Source: Marivita sp003149565
Lineage (GTDB): Bacteria; Pseudomonadota; Alphaproteobacteria; Rhodobacterales; Rhodobacteraceae
Length of the DNA stretch: 64,000 nucleotides
Assembly: GCF_965216415.1 (NCBI RefSeq)
Contig: NZ_CBDCFU010000002.1
Strand: one strand, 5' to 3'
In this document: in pieces, positions 8,308 to 17,014 of the stretch
Layout of the letters: every line of letters starts with the position of its first letter
Numbering within the stretch: the stretch's first letter is position 1
Notes under the pieces: generated by a model
Database searches by the model: none
What the model was told of the DNA's origin: nothing
What the model saw: the letters and a program-made list of their open reading frames with translations, nothing else
Made by a program: the position numbers and the translations under genes

Positions 8308-8723
8308 ATTCCGTCATCCTGCGCGTCGGTACGCGCTACCTTGCAGGTCTGCTGCTTGTGTTCTCGTTCTACATGATGCTGCGTGGCCATAACGAACCGG
8401 GTGGCGGATTCATCGGCGGTCTGACTGGGGCCACCGGCTTTGTCCTTTATGCCATCGCCTGCGGCACACAGGATGCCCGCGCGGCGCTGCGTGTGATGCC
8501 ACAGACGATCGCGATCTGGGGTCTGGGAATCGCCCTTGCCGCCGGTCTCTTTGCGGCACTCTTCGGAGACGCGCTTTTCACCGGGCAATGGCTCTTCATC
8601 GGGGCAACCGAGGACGACAAAGGCTTGCCGCTGTCGTCGGTGCTGGTTTTCGACATCGGCGTCTACCTTGTGGTCTTCGGGTCGATCCTCACCCTTGTCT
8701 TCGCGATGGAGGAGGAAATCTAA
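8304..8723 (+). CDS. mnhB: Na+/H+ antiporter Mrp/Mnh subunit B
   Basis: A 139-residue membrane protein with four hydrophobic segments. It opens with the MnhB signature RYLAGLLLVFSFYMMLRGHNEPGGGFIGG (given here only as residues about 8-36, key residues HNEPGGGF). It is a required structural subunit of the Mrp complex. Start and stop overlap the neighbours (ATGA with mnhA, TAATG with mnhC), which indicates translational coupling. The preceding MrpA also has an MnhB-like C-terminus, as in other MrpA proteins, so this separate gene is the real subunit B. Confidence 0.94.
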   Translation: MNSVILRVGTRYLAGLLLVFSFYMMLRGHNEPGGGFIGGLTGATGFVLYAIACGTQDARAALRVMPQTIAIWGLGIALAAGLFAALFGDALFTGQWLFIGATEDDKGLPLSSVLVFDIGVYLVVFGSILTLVFAMEEEI

Positions 8724-9082
8724 TGGAGTTTCTCTTTGCCATCACCATCGGCGTCATGGTCGCTGCGGCGGTCTATTTGATGCTGTCTAACCATCTCCTG
8801 CGCTTTATCTTCGGCCTCGTGCTGATCTCGAACGCGGCCAACCTGACGATCTTTGTGGCAGGCCGCCTCACCGACGGCGCCCCGCCCCTGATCCCCGAAG
8901 GCGCCAACGCCCCTGCAATTGCGGCCAACGCCTTGCCGCAAGCGCTTGTGCTGACCGCCATCGTGATCGGCTTCGGACTTTTCGCCTTTGCCATCGTGCT
9001 GGTCTTCCGCGCCTGGACCTCGCTCAATTCCCTGACGCCGGACGAGATGCGACTGGCCGAACCCGAAGAGGCACATAAGTGA
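8723..9082 (+). CDS. mnhC: Na+/H+ antiporter Mrp/Mnh subunit C
   Basis: A 119-residue three-helix membrane protein homologous to NuoK of complex I. A conserved pattern is visible: LRFIFGLVLISNAANLTIF in helix 2 and NALPQALVLTAIVIGFG in helix 3. I chose the ATG that overlaps the mnhB stop (TAATG) and is preceded by GGAGGAGGAAAT; a longer frame upstream is inside mnhB. The stop overlaps the GTG start of mnhD. Confidence 0.94.
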   Translation: MEFLFAITIGVMVAAAVYLMLSNHLLRFIFGLVLISNAANLTIFVAGRLTDGAPPLIPEGANAPAIAANALPQALVLTAIVIGFGLFAFAIVLVFRAWTSLNSLTPDEMRLAEPEEAHK

Positions 9083-10575
9083 GCTGGCTTCTTGCACTTC
9101 CCGTCGTCATCCCCTTCCTGACGGCCATCCTTGCTTTCCTGACGCGGCAAAACCACTTGGGGCGCTGGATTTCCGTAGCCGGATCATCTGTGTTGCTGGT
9201 GGCCTCAATCGTCCTGATGAACACCGTCCTGCGCGAAGGGGTGATCGCCGGACAGATGGGCAACTGGCCCGCGCCCTTCGGCATCACGCTGGTGGCCGAT
9301 CTGCTGTCCGCCGTCATGGTCCTGATAACCGCCATTGTCGCGCTTGCTGTGTCGATCTATGCCATCGCGGATGTCGATGAAGGAATGGAGCGTCTGGGCT
9401 ATCACGCGCTTTTCAACATGCTGATCGCAGGTGTGGTCGGCGCGTTCATCACCGGCGACCTCTTCAACCTCTATGTCTGGTTCGAGGTCATGCTGATCGC
9501 GTCTTTTGGCCTTCTGGTGTTGGGTGGACGGCCCGAGCAAATCGACGGTGGCGTAAAATACGTGGCGCTGAACCTTGTGTCCACGATCATGTTCCTGACC
9601 GGCATTGGCCTGCTTTACGGCATGACCGGAACACTAAACATGGCCGACCTCGCCACTGCGGTGGACGGAGCGGATCAGCGCCTGCTTACCATCGTCGCAG
9701 TCCTCTTCATGATTGCGTTCGGCGTCAAGGCGGCGGTCTTCCCCCTCTTCTTTTGGCTGCCAGCCTCCTACCACACGCCCGCGTTTTCGGTGTCTGCGGT
9801 GTTCGCAGGACTGCTGACCAAGGTCGGCGTCTACGCCCTGCTACGAATGTTCACGCTGGTCTTCGACCATGACACAGCCTTCACCCACACGATCCTCCTG
9901 TGGGTCGCAGGGTTCACCATGGTGGTCGGCGTTCTGGGCGCAGCCGCGCAATCAGACATGCGCAAGATCCTGTCGTTCCACATTGTCAGCCAGATCGGCT
10001 ACATGATCCTCGGGCTTGCGCTTCTCACCCCGCTCGCCATCGTCGGCGCGGTTTTCTACCTCGTGCACCACATCGTGGTGAAGGCGAACCTGTTCCTGAT
10101 CGCAGGCGTCGCCCAGCGCATCGCAGGCGGCACCGAGCTGTCGCGGATCGGCGGCCTCTACAAATCCGCGCCACTCTTGGCGGTGCTCTTCGTGGTCCCC
10201 GCCTTCTCGCTCGCTGGCTTCCCGCCACTGTCGGGCTTCTGGGCCAAATTCCTGCTGGTGAAGGCGGCGCTCGACGTTCAGGGCTGGATCATCGCGGGCA
10301 TCGCGCTTGCCGTAGGTCTCCTGACGATCTACTCCATGACCAAGATATGGGCGCAGGCCTTCTGGGAACCTCATCCCGACGGGATCGAACCAAAACTGTC
10401 GTCGCTCAGCAGCCGCGACCGAGCAGCGATGCTGATCCCGATTGGCGGTCTCGCCGTGTTGACCGTCATCATTGGCACGATGCCTGAACCCTTTGTGCAA
10501 TTCGCCGAAGCCTCGGCAGCGCAGCTTCTTGATCCGGCTGCATACATCACCGCGGTGCTGGGAGAGCAGCCATGA
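9079..10575 (+). CDS. mnhD: Na+/H+ antiporter Mrp/Mnh subunit D
   Basis: A 498-residue polytopic subunit homologous to NuoM/NuoN and one of the two proton-translocating subunits. Conserved motifs are YVWFEVMLIASFGLLVLGG (about 132-150, the key glutamate), FGVKAAVFPLFFWLPASY (about 214-231, key lysine) and HHIVVKANLFLIAG. The GTG start overlaps the mnhC stop (GTGA) and is the first possible start of a frame that aligns from its N-terminus. The stop overlaps mnhE (ATGA). Confidence 0.95.
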   Translation: MSWLLALPVVIPFLTAILAFLTRQNHLGRWISVAGSSVLLVASIVLMNTVLREGVIAGQMGNWPAPFGITLVADLLSAVMVLITAIVALAVSIYAIADVDEGMERLGYHALFNMLIAGVVGAFITGDLFNLYVWFEVMLIASFGLLVLGGRPEQIDGGVKYVALNLVSTIMFLTGIGLLYGMTGTLNMADLATAVDGADQRLLTIVAVLFMIAFGVKAAVFPLFFWLPASYHTPAFSVSAVFAGLLTKVGVYALLRMFTLVFDHDTAFTHTILLWVAGFTMVVGVLGAAAQSDMRKILSFHIVSQIGYMILGLALLTPLAIVGAVFYLVHHIVVKANLFLIAGVAQRIAGGTELSRIGGLYKSAPLLAVLFVVPAFSLAGFPPLSGFWAKFLLVKAALDVQGWIIAGIALAVGLLTIYSMTKIWAQAFWEPHPDGIEPKLSSLSSRDRAAMLIPIGGLAVLTVIIGTMPEPFVQFAEASAAQLLDPAAYITAVLGEQP

Positions 10576-11051
10576 ATGCATTTGGACTGAACATCATCCT
10601 CGCCATCGCATGGGTCGCTTTCACCGGCTCGGTGTCCCTTGTCGGCCTGATCACCGGCTTCGTGATCGGCTATGGCGCGCTTTGGCTGATCCAGCCCTTG
10701 ATCGGAACAAGCACCTATTTCAACCGTGTCACAGCGTGGATCAAACTGGTGATCATGTTCCACTATGAACTCATCGTATCCAGTCTTGCTGTGGCCTTTG
10801 ATATTCTCACCCCGCGCCACCGCGCCCGTCCCGCAATCATCGAAGTTCCGCTTGATGTGAAATCAGACACCGGCATTTTGCTTGTCACCAACCTGATATC
10901 CCTGACGCCGGGCACACTCAGTCTGGATGTGAGCGAAGATCGCAAGACACTACTGGTTCACGCAATGTTTGCCGATGATCACGATGCACTGCGAAAAAGT
11001 CTCAAAAACGGGATGGAACGCTGGGTAATCGACGCTGTGGAGGGCACATGA
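10572..11051 (+). CDS. mnhE: Na+/H+ antiporter Mrp/Mnh subunit E
   Basis: A 159-residue subunit with two to three N-terminal hydrophobic segments (about 5-75) and a soluble C-terminal domain. The latter contains the MnhE signature NLISLTPGTLSLDVSED followed by LLVHAMF. It is a structural subunit unique to Mrp complexes. It is translationally coupled to both neighbours by ATGA overlaps. Confidence 0.94.
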   Translation: MNAFGLNIILAIAWVAFTGSVSLVGLITGFVIGYGALWLIQPLIGTSTYFNRVTAWIKLVIMFHYELIVSSLAVAFDILTPRHRARPAIIEVPLDVKSDTGILLVTNLISLTPGTLSLDVSEDRKTLLVHAMFADDHDALRKSLKNGMERWVIDAVEGT

Positions 11052-11350
11052 TGACCGGCTTTCTGGAACTGAGCCTTGAGATCGGATTTCTGTGTATCGT
11101 GTTGTCCGTCGTTATGGCGTTTGTTCGTCTGATCAAAGGGCCAAGCCTGCAGGACCGCGTTGTCGCGCTGGACTTCATGACCGTCGCAATCGTGGCCTTC
11201 TGCGGGCTTGCCGCAATCCGCTACGCGACATCGGCGTTCCTTGATGTCGCGCTCGTCCTCGCGCTGGTTGGCTTTCTCGCAACAGTGGCGTTGGCGCGCT
11301 TTGCCGAACGAAGCAGTGTCCGCACCCGAAAGGAGGCTTCAGATGAGTGA
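11048..11350 (+). CDS. mnhF: Na+/H+ antiporter Mrp/Mnh subunit F
   Basis: A 100-residue protein with three transmembrane helices. The MnhF signature VRLIKGPSLQDRVVALD lies about residues 26-42. Two adjacent ATG codons begin the gene; either could serve. It overlaps mnhE by 4 bp and mnhG by 8 bp. Confidence 0.93.
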   Translation: MMTGFLELSLEIGFLCIVLSVVMAFVRLIKGPSLQDRVVALDFMTVAIVAFCGLAAIRYATSAFLDVALVLALVGFLATVALARFAERSSVRTRKEASDE

Positions 11351-11702
11351 AATCGTTGCAGGTTGCCTGATTATTCTCGGTGGCGTCTTTGCCGTGATCG
11401 GCGCGCTTGGTCTCCTGCGCATGCCTGACGTGCTGATCCGAATGCACGCCTCAACCAAGATCGGCACCTTGTCGACCGGTCTTATCCTGCTGGGCTGCGC
11501 TGTGATCTTCGCAACTCCTGACATCATCATCCGGGTGATTGCGATCGTGCTGTTCATTCTTCTCACTGCCCCGATTGGCGCGCATATGATGGGCCGCTCA
11601 GTCGTGTCGACCGGTGTCCCACTTTGGAAGAACGAAGATGTGCCTCAAGACGAAGTCGAAGAGAAACTGCTTCAGGAACACCCCGCCCCCGACAAACGGT
11701 AA
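11343..11702 (+). CDS. mnhG: Na+/H+ antiporter Mrp/Mnh subunit G
   Basis: The last gene of the operon, a 119-residue protein with three transmembrane segments. The MnhG signature LRMPDVLIRMHASTKIGTLS lies about residues 25-44. The start chosen is the ATG overlapping the end of mnhF; AGGAGG lies just upstream. The charged C-terminal tail (about 95-119) is cytoplasmic. The whole A-G set is on one transcript with every junction overlapping, and is therefore a seven-gene (group 1) Mrp operon. Confidence 0.93.
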   Translation: MSEIVAGCLIILGGVFAVIGALGLLRMPDVLIRMHASTKIGTLSTGLILLGCAVIFATPDIIIRVIAIVLFILLTAPIGAHMMGRSVVSTGVPLWKNEDVPQDEVEEKLLQEHPAPDKR

Positions 11703-11711
11703 AATGAAAAA

Positions 11712-11733
11712 GGCCGCTCCAACGAGCGGCCTG
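11712..11733 (-). terminator. Rho-independent terminator of the HU gene (possibly bidirectional)
   Basis: A perfect 9-bp stem (AGGCCGCTC with GAGCGGCCT) and 4-nt loop. Read on the minus strand it is followed by TTTTTCATTTT, so it terminates the HU transcript. The mnh operon ends 10 bp to the left on the opposite strand and may use the same hairpin, but has no U-tract on that side. Confidence 0.8.
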
Positions 11734-11755
11734 TTCCAAGAATTTATGTATAGGC

Positions 11756-12043
11756 TCAGCCGTTCACGCTGTCCTTAAGCGCCTTTGCAATGGTCATCTT
11801 GACCACCTTGTCAGCTTCTTTCTTGAACTGCTCGCCGGTCGCAGGGTTGCGCACCATGCGCTCAGGGCGCTCGCGGCAGTAGATTTTGCCTACGCCCGGC
11901 AATGTCACAGCGCCACCACCCGAAACTTCTTTGGTGATGATGTTTGTGACTGCGTCCAGCGCGGCTCCAGCGGTTTTCTTGTCGCTGCCCATTTCTTCGG
12001 CCAGAGCGGCCACAAGCTGGGTCTTTGTCATTGGTTTCGCCAT
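11756..12043 (-). CDS. HU-family DNA-binding protein
   Basis: A 95-residue nucleoid protein of the HU/IHF family that bends DNA non-specifically as a dimer. The N-terminal helical dimerisation region (1-45) is followed by LPGVGKIYCRERPERMVRNPATG (about 58-80), the beta-arm with the conserved RNPATG tip. The pattern fits HU better than IHF because the gene stands alone and lacks IHF-specific features. AAGGAGACCACGAA precedes the ATG. It is monocistronic and ends in a strong terminator. Confidence 0.93.
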   Translation of the reverse strand: MAKPMTKTQLVAALAEEMGSDKKTAGAALDAVTNIITKEVSGGGAVTLPGVGKIYCRERPERMVRNPATGEQFKKEADKVVKMTIAKALKDSVNG

Positions 12044-12227
12044 TTCGTGGTCTCCTTAACTGCCCGATCTTGGGCCTCGTGGGGAAAAACTAACCGTATA
12101 TTGCGGGGAAACACAACGGTTGGTAGGCGTTTCCCCGACGTTTTTCGGCTTTTTCAAAGGTTTTCCGGCGGTATTTGGCGTCCTCATCAAGGTGAAGCCG
12201 TCATTTCAGGCCGCAGCCAAAGAATCG

Positions 12228-13712
12228 CTATAGAAACGCAGTCTCCTCAAAGCTGCGCAGCTTGCGGCTGTGGATGCGCTCCAGCGGCATGTCACGCAGA
12301 TGTTCCATGGCGTGAATACCAATCATCAAGTGCCGCGCCACCTGCGTTTTATAGAAATCCGACGCCATACCTGGCAGCTTCAACTCGCCGTGCAGTGGCT
12401 TGTCACTCACACAGAGCAAAGTGCCGTAGGGTACACGAAACCGAAATCCGTTAGCCGCAATCGTGGCGCTTTCCATGTCCAGGGCGATCGCCCGCGACTG
12501 GCTCAAACGCTGGACAGGGCCACGTTGGTCGCGCAGTTCCCAATTGCGGTTGTCCACACTGGCCACAGTGCCTGTCCGCATAATGCGTTTTAGATCGTAC
12601 CCCTCAAGCTGCGTCTCCGTCGCCACCGCGCGTTCCAACGCAATCTGGATCTCTGCCAGCGCCGGGATAGGCACCCAAACCGGCAGGTCATCATCCAGCA
12701 CCCGGTCCTCGCGCAAATACGCATGCGCAAGCACGAAATCCCCAAGGCTCTGAGAATTGCGCAGACCTGCGCAATGCCCCACCATCAGCCACGCATGTGG
12801 TCGCAAAACCGCGATATGGTCAGTGGCTGTTTTTGCGTTCGACGGCCCAACGCCGATATTCACCAGCGTGATCCCCGCCCCACCTTTTCGTTTGAGGTGG
12901 TAGGTCGGCATCTGAGGCATCTTTTCGACCAATGGCAACGGTGCGTCCGCCTCAAAAATCTCGGCATTCCCGGTGCTCACAAAACTTGTGTACCCGCTTT
13001 CGGGGTCGGCCAGCTGTGCCCGTGCATAAGCTTCAAACTCGGCGACATAGAACTGGTAGTTGGTGAAAAGAACGTGGTTCTGAAAATGATGCGGATCCGT
13101 CGCCGTATAATGCGACAGCCGCGCCAAGGAATAGTCGATGCGTTGTGCTGTAAACGGTGCAAGCGGTTCGGTACCGTCTGGCGCAGGCTTGGCGACACCG
13201 TTGACGATGTCATCATTTGTGGTCGCCAGATCAGGCACATCGAACACATCGCGCAGAATGAAGTCAGCGGCCCCTTCCTGCGGGACCGAAATTGCAGCAT
13301 CGTTGGCCACTGCAAAATGAACCGGCATCGGCGTGTCCGACATTCCAACCTGGACTGGGACGTTGTGGTTCTCAAGCAGCAGCGAGATCTGCTGTTCAAG
13401 ATAGTGCCGGAACAGATCGGGACGGGTGATTGTCGTGGCATGCGTTCCGGGATGCGCAACGTGGCCAAAGCTCAAACGGCTGTCGACCTTGGCAAAGCTG
13501 GTCGTCGTAATCCGCAGCTCGGGATAAAACGCGCGGTACCGCACGCCTGGATGACCCTGCTCCATTGCCGCCTGAAAGGTATCGCACAGAAATCGCGTAG
13601 ACGCCTCATAGAGCGCGCACAGCCGATCAACCGCTGCCTTCGGATCATCGAACCACTCCGGAGCCGGGGCGTCCGGAGTGACAACATCAAGATTGATCGA
13701 CCGGTCCTGCAT
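12228..13712 (-). CDS. amn: AMP nucleosidase
   Basis: Hydrolyses AMP to adenine and ribose 5-phosphate, controlling the cellular AMP pool. The predicted protein has 494 residues, close to E. coli Amn. An N-terminal Amn-specific domain (about 25-180, VRYRAFYPELRI) is followed by a nucleoside-phosphorylase-like catalytic domain (about 260-480, with LVNIGVGPSNAKTATDHIAVLRPHAWLMVGHCAG spanning about 300-333 and DMESATIAANGFRF near 432). I chose the ATG at 13712, which has AGAAAGGCAG upstream; the open frame extends 22 codons further without support. It stands alone. Confidence 0.93.
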   Translation of the reverse strand: MQDRSINLDVVTPDAPAPEWFDDPKAAVDRLCALYEASTRFLCDTFQAAMEQGHPGVRYRAFYPELRITTTSFAKVDSRLSFGHVAHPGTHATTITRPDLFRHYLEQQISLLLENHNVPVQVGMSDTPMPVHFAVANDAAISVPQEGAADFILRDVFDVPDLATTNDDIVNGVAKPAPDGTEPLAPFTAQRIDYSLARLSHYTATDPHHFQNHVLFTNYQFYVAEFEAYARAQLADPESGYTSFVSTGNAEIFEADAPLPLVEKMPQMPTYHLKRKGGAGITLVNIGVGPSNAKTATDHIAVLRPHAWLMVGHCAGLRNSQSLGDFVLAHAYLREDRVLDDDLPVWVPIPALAEIQIALERAVATETQLEGYDLKRIMRTGTVASVDNRNWELRDQRGPVQRLSQSRAIALDMESATIAANGFRFRVPYGTLLCVSDKPLHGELKLPGMASDFYKTQVARHLMIGIHAMEHLRDMPLERIHSRKLRSFEETAFL

Positions 13713-13825
13713 GCACTGCCTTTCTTGGGTCTTCGGCTGCCTCGCGCGTAGGTTGACAGCTTGCATGGGTGGGATCAAGCTGCAGAAAGGGTCAGCACCG
13801 CTGACTTTTTAAACGGAGCCCACAA

Positions 13826-14245
13826 ATGGACTACGAAACGGTATCCGCCGACGCCTTCGGTGCCAGTCTGAAAGGCTTGGGATTGAACCTGCTGACTCGC
13901 GATGTGCGGCGCATGGTGCAGCAACTGACGGATGTCTTTTCCATGACAGCACATCAAGTATCCGACGATTTCGCGATCCTGCGTTACGGCGATCATCTCT
14001 TTCAAATCCATTCCGATCAGACCTTTGGTGCGCACCCCCTGCTCGGCCTCTTGCCGGAAAATCCGCCGCGCGGCGCGGGGGTGGAAATCCGGCTCTACGA
14101 AACCGATCCGGATCAAGCTTTCGAACACGCGGAAAACGCGGGGTTTACGGTGTTGCAGGAACCAACCGACAAACCGCACGGATTGCGGGAATGCACATTG
14201 CTGTGCGCAGACGGCTACGCCTGGGTGCCCTCCCGCCCCCTCTAA
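13826..14245 (+). CDS. VOC (glyoxalase/bleomycin resistance) superfamily protein
   Basis: A 139-residue single VOC domain. It has the two beta-alpha-beta-beta-beta modules: GLGLNLLTRDVRRMVQQLTDVFSM (module one, about 17-40) and GAGVEIRLYETDPDQAFEHAENAGF (module two, about 83-107). Candidate metal ligands are H58 (DHLFQIHSD region) and E87. Such proteins include isomerases, dioxygenases and binding proteins; the substrate cannot be deduced. It lies 21 bp upstream of the topoisomerase gene, so the two may share a transcript. Confidence 0.8.
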   Translation: MDYETVSADAFGASLKGLGLNLLTRDVRRMVQQLTDVFSMTAHQVSDDFAILRYGDHLFQIHSDQTFGAHPLLGLLPENPPRGAGVEIRLYETDPDQAFEHAENAGFTVLQEPTDKPHGLRECTLLCADGYAWVPSRPL

Positions 14246-14266
14246 TCTGGAACCCTCACAATTGAA

Positions 14267-15277
14267 GTGCGTTTCGATGTCATGTCGATTGCTGCGCATC
14301 TTGAATACTACCCCGACAACCGCCCCGGCATCCGTCGAGAAAGGCGCGGTCGCGGGTTTTCCTACATTGCGCCGGATGGCACGCGGATCGACCAAAAAGG
14401 CGAACGCGCCAGGCTGAATGCGCTCGCTGTGCCGCCTGCATGGGAACAGGTTTGGATGAGTCCTTTGAAAAACGGTCACCTTCAGGCCACAGGCCGTGAT
14501 GTCAAAACCCGCAAGCAATACCGCTATCACCCGGAATGGAACGCCTTTCGCTCCAAACGGAAATTCGCCCATTTGTCGGCTTTTGGGAAAAAACTGCCCA
14601 GCCTTCGCCGCCGCATTCTGCGCGACCTGCGCAATGCCGAAGCCGGCGATCGCACATTCGTAATCGCCGCCGTACTTGCCCTGATCGACCGTGCCAGCCT
14701 CCGTGTTGGAGCACCGGACCACACTCAGGAAAACCAGACCTATGGCGCGACAACGCTGCGGAAACGGCACCTGTCGCTCGAGAACCAAGCGTTGCGCTTG
14801 TTCTACACTGGCAAAGGCGGTGCCAAGATCGAAAAAACGCTCAGCGACCGGACGCTCAACCGTGTGCTGTCGCGGCTAGACGATCTGCCGGGCCCCGAGT
14901 TGATGACATGGGTCGATGAGGATGGTGCCGCCCGGGCAGTCACGTCGGGCGAGGTCAACGGCTTTCTGACCAACTATCTTGAAGATACCACCCTGACAGC
15001 CAAGACGTTTCGCACTTGGAATGGTTCCGTCGCGGCGATGGACGTCGCCATGCGGGCCGAAAAGCCCACCATCAAGTCCATGACCGAGGCTGCGGCACAG
15101 CGCTTGGCCAATACACCTGCGATTTGCCGGTCTTCATATGTGCATCCAGCAGTGATTGACCTGCACTCTGTTTCCAATGCAACGCGACGTGCGTTGGGCG
15201 ACACAGCTCCAGAAATCGCAGGCTTGCGCCGCTCCGAGGCACAACTGCTCCATCTGCTCGAGGGAAACACGGGTTGA
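14267..15277 (+). CDS. DNA topoisomerase IB (poxvirus-like)
   Basis: A 336-residue type IB topoisomerase, the compact bacterial form that relaxes supercoils through a 3'-phosphotyrosine. The N-terminal domain occupies about 1-85 and the catalytic domain about 90-320. Visible catalytic elements are RVGAPDHTQENQTYGATTL, TGKGGAK (Lys), KTFRTWNGS (Arg) and RSSYVHP with the nucleophile at about Tyr291. The first possible start is a GTG; an in-frame ATG lies five codons on, and I cannot choose firmly. No Ku or LigD partner is nearby. Confidence 0.92.
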   Translation: MRFDVMSIAAHLEYYPDNRPGIRRERRGRGFSYIAPDGTRIDQKGERARLNALAVPPAWEQVWMSPLKNGHLQATGRDVKTRKQYRYHPEWNAFRSKRKFAHLSAFGKKLPSLRRRILRDLRNAEAGDRTFVIAAVLALIDRASLRVGAPDHTQENQTYGATTLRKRHLSLENQALRLFYTGKGGAKIEKTLSDRTLNRVLSRLDDLPGPELMTWVDEDGAARAVTSGEVNGFLTNYLEDTTLTAKTFRTWNGSVAAMDVAMRAEKPTIKSMTEAAAQRLANTPAICRSSYVHPAVIDLHSVSNATRRALGDTAPEIAGLRRSEAQLLHLLEGNTG

Positions 15278-15325
15278 CTTTATCCATCAGAGAGCGTGCT
15301 CTAAAGCGAGAAACAGGAGGCTTTT

Positions 15326-16081
15326 ATGTCCGTCACCCAGTTCGCACCGAATATGGAGTATTGGGAGGAACGCGTTGATCTGGCCGCAGCATTCCGCTGG
15401 ACAGCACGGCTCGACATGCACGAAGGCGTCGCAAACCACTTCAGCCTGTCGATCAATGAGGACGGCACGCGGTTCCTCATGAACCCCAACCAAATGCACT
15501 TCGCCCGCATCAAGGCCAGCGACCTGATCATTGTCGACGCGAACAATCCCGACACGCTCCAAGGCCCCAATGCCCCGGACCCGACGGCTTGGGGGTTGCA
15601 CGGCGGTTTGCACCGCCATTGCCCGCATGCGCGATGCGCCATGCACGTACATTCGATCCACGCCACTGTTCTCGCCTGCCTGCAAGACCCGCAATTGCCT
15701 CCTATCGACCAGAACTGCGCCACGTTCTTCAATCGTTATGTTGTGGACACGCATTATGGCGGGCTTGCCTTTGAAGAAGAGGGCGAACGCTGCGCGCAGT
15801 TGTTCAGTGATCCCAAGCAAAAAGTGATGATCATGGGCAATCACGGGGTCATGGTGATCGGTGACAGCGTGGCAGACACGTTCAACCGTCTCTATTATTT
15901 CGAACGTGCCGCCGAGACCTATATTCGCGCGCTTCAAACCGGACAGCCCCTCAAGATTTTATCTGATGAGATCGCAGAGAAAACAGCACAAGAGGTAGAG
16001 AGCTATCCGGAACAGGATGCGCGGCATCTCTCGGAAGTGAAGAAAATCCTTGATTCCGAGGGATCCGATTACGCGTCTTAG
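15326..16081 (+). CDS. Class II aldolase/adducin family protein
   Basis: A 251-residue cytoplasmic protein of the class II aldolase fold. The zinc site is visible as HVHS (107-110) with a third histidine in VVDTHYGG or GNHGVMVIGD (about 174). Members cleave fuculose-, rhamnulose- or ribulose-phosphates, or act as decarboxylases. The sequence alone does not identify the substrate, and the usual catalytic tyrosine/glutamate cannot be assigned by eye. AACAGGAGGCTTTT precedes the ATG. It appears monocistronic. Confidence 0.9.
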   Translation: MSVTQFAPNMEYWEERVDLAAAFRWTARLDMHEGVANHFSLSINEDGTRFLMNPNQMHFARIKASDLIIVDANNPDTLQGPNAPDPTAWGLHGGLHRHCPHARCAMHVHSIHATVLACLQDPQLPPIDQNCATFFNRYVVDTHYGGLAFEEEGERCAQLFSDPKQKVMIMGNHGVMVIGDSVADTFNRLYYFERAAETYIRALQTGQPLKILSDEIAEKTAQEVESYPEQDARHLSEVKKILDSEGSDYAS

Positions 16082-16150
16082 ACGTTGATGAGTCTGTGGG
16101 CAGCATGTTGCCCCGCTTGTATTTGACCGTCGGCATACCAACTTCGCACT

Positions 16151-17014
16151 ATGGAAAAGACACTGCTTTCTCTCGGCCACGGCTACAGCGCGGCCTATCT
16201 GGCGAGGCGATTGCTGCCCAAAGGGTGGAAGATCGCGGGCACAACGCGTGACCCTGACAAGTTTGAGGCATTCCACGCGCAAGGGATCACTCCACTTCTC
16301 TGGGACCGCGACGCAATCCTGCCGTGGCTTGAAAACGCAAGCCACGTGCTTGTGTCTGCAGGCCCGACGGACAGCGGTGACCCGACACTGGCCTTGCTCG
16401 CGCCCGACATTGCGGAACACGCACATAGGCTGGATTGGCTCGGCTACCTGTCGACCACCGGTGTGTACGGGGACGCGCAGGGTGGTTGGGTTGACGAAAC
16501 TGCACCACTGACGCCCACAACCGAGCGTGGTCGCCGTCGTGTCCAGGCCGAAGCGGCATGGTCAGCCATTCCCGACTTGCCGCTGCACATTTTCCGCTTG
16601 GCTGGCATCTATGGTCCGGGACGCGGCCCCTTTTCCAAGGTGCGCGACGGCACGGCCCGTCGGATCATCAAATCCGGTCAGGTGTTCAGCCGCATTCATG
16701 TCGAGGACATCGCCCAAACCCTGGAAGCGTCAATGGAGGCCCCCAATCCGGGGACGGCCTACAATCTCTGCGACGACGATCCAGCTCCGCCGCAGGACGT
16801 GATCCTGCACGCCGCCTCTTTGCTGGGGGTCGAAGCACCGCCAGAAGTCCCATTCGACGAAGCCGACCTCTCACCAATGGCCCGCAGCTTCTACGCCGAG
16901 AGCAAACGCGTCCGGAACGACCGGATCAAAGATGATCTTCAGGTCACCCTGAAATACCCCGACTACCGGACAGGTCTGGCCGCTATCCTTGCAGCAGAGC
17001 GAACAGGACAGTGA
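16151..17014 (+). CDS. NAD(P)-dependent epimerase/YeeZ-like extended SDR
   Basis: A 287-residue protein of the extended SDR family. The nucleotide-binding segment is LLSLGHGYSAAYLARRLLPKG (about 5-25, GxGxxxxxL type). YLSTTGVYGD (about 98-107) contains the catalytic Thr/Tyr region, although the usual YxxxK is replaced by a less canonical pattern, as in YeeZ-like proteins. FRLAGIYGPGRGPF and IHVEDIAQTL are family hallmarks. The substrate is unknown. Its stop overlaps the GTG start of the ExoD gene, so the two are coupled. Confidence 0.85.
   Translation: MEKTLLSLGHGYSAAYLARRLLPKGWKIAGTTRDPDKFEAFHAQGITPLLWDRDAILPWLENASHVLVSAGPTDSGDPTLALLAPDIAEHAHRLDWLGYLSTTGVYGDAQGGWVDETAPLTPTTERGRRRVQAEAAWSAIPDLPLHIFRLAGIYGPGRGPFSKVRDGTARRIIKSGQVFSRIHVEDIAQTLEASMEAPNPGTAYNLCDDDPAPPQDVILHAASLLGVEAPPEVPFDEADLSPMARSFYAESKRVRNDRIKDDLQVTLKYPDYRTGLAAILAAERTGQ

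Noticed and set aside
13775..14788. 337-codon minus-strand frame across the VOC and topoisomerase genes
   Set aside because: It covers two well-supported plus-strand genes and has no domain of its own.
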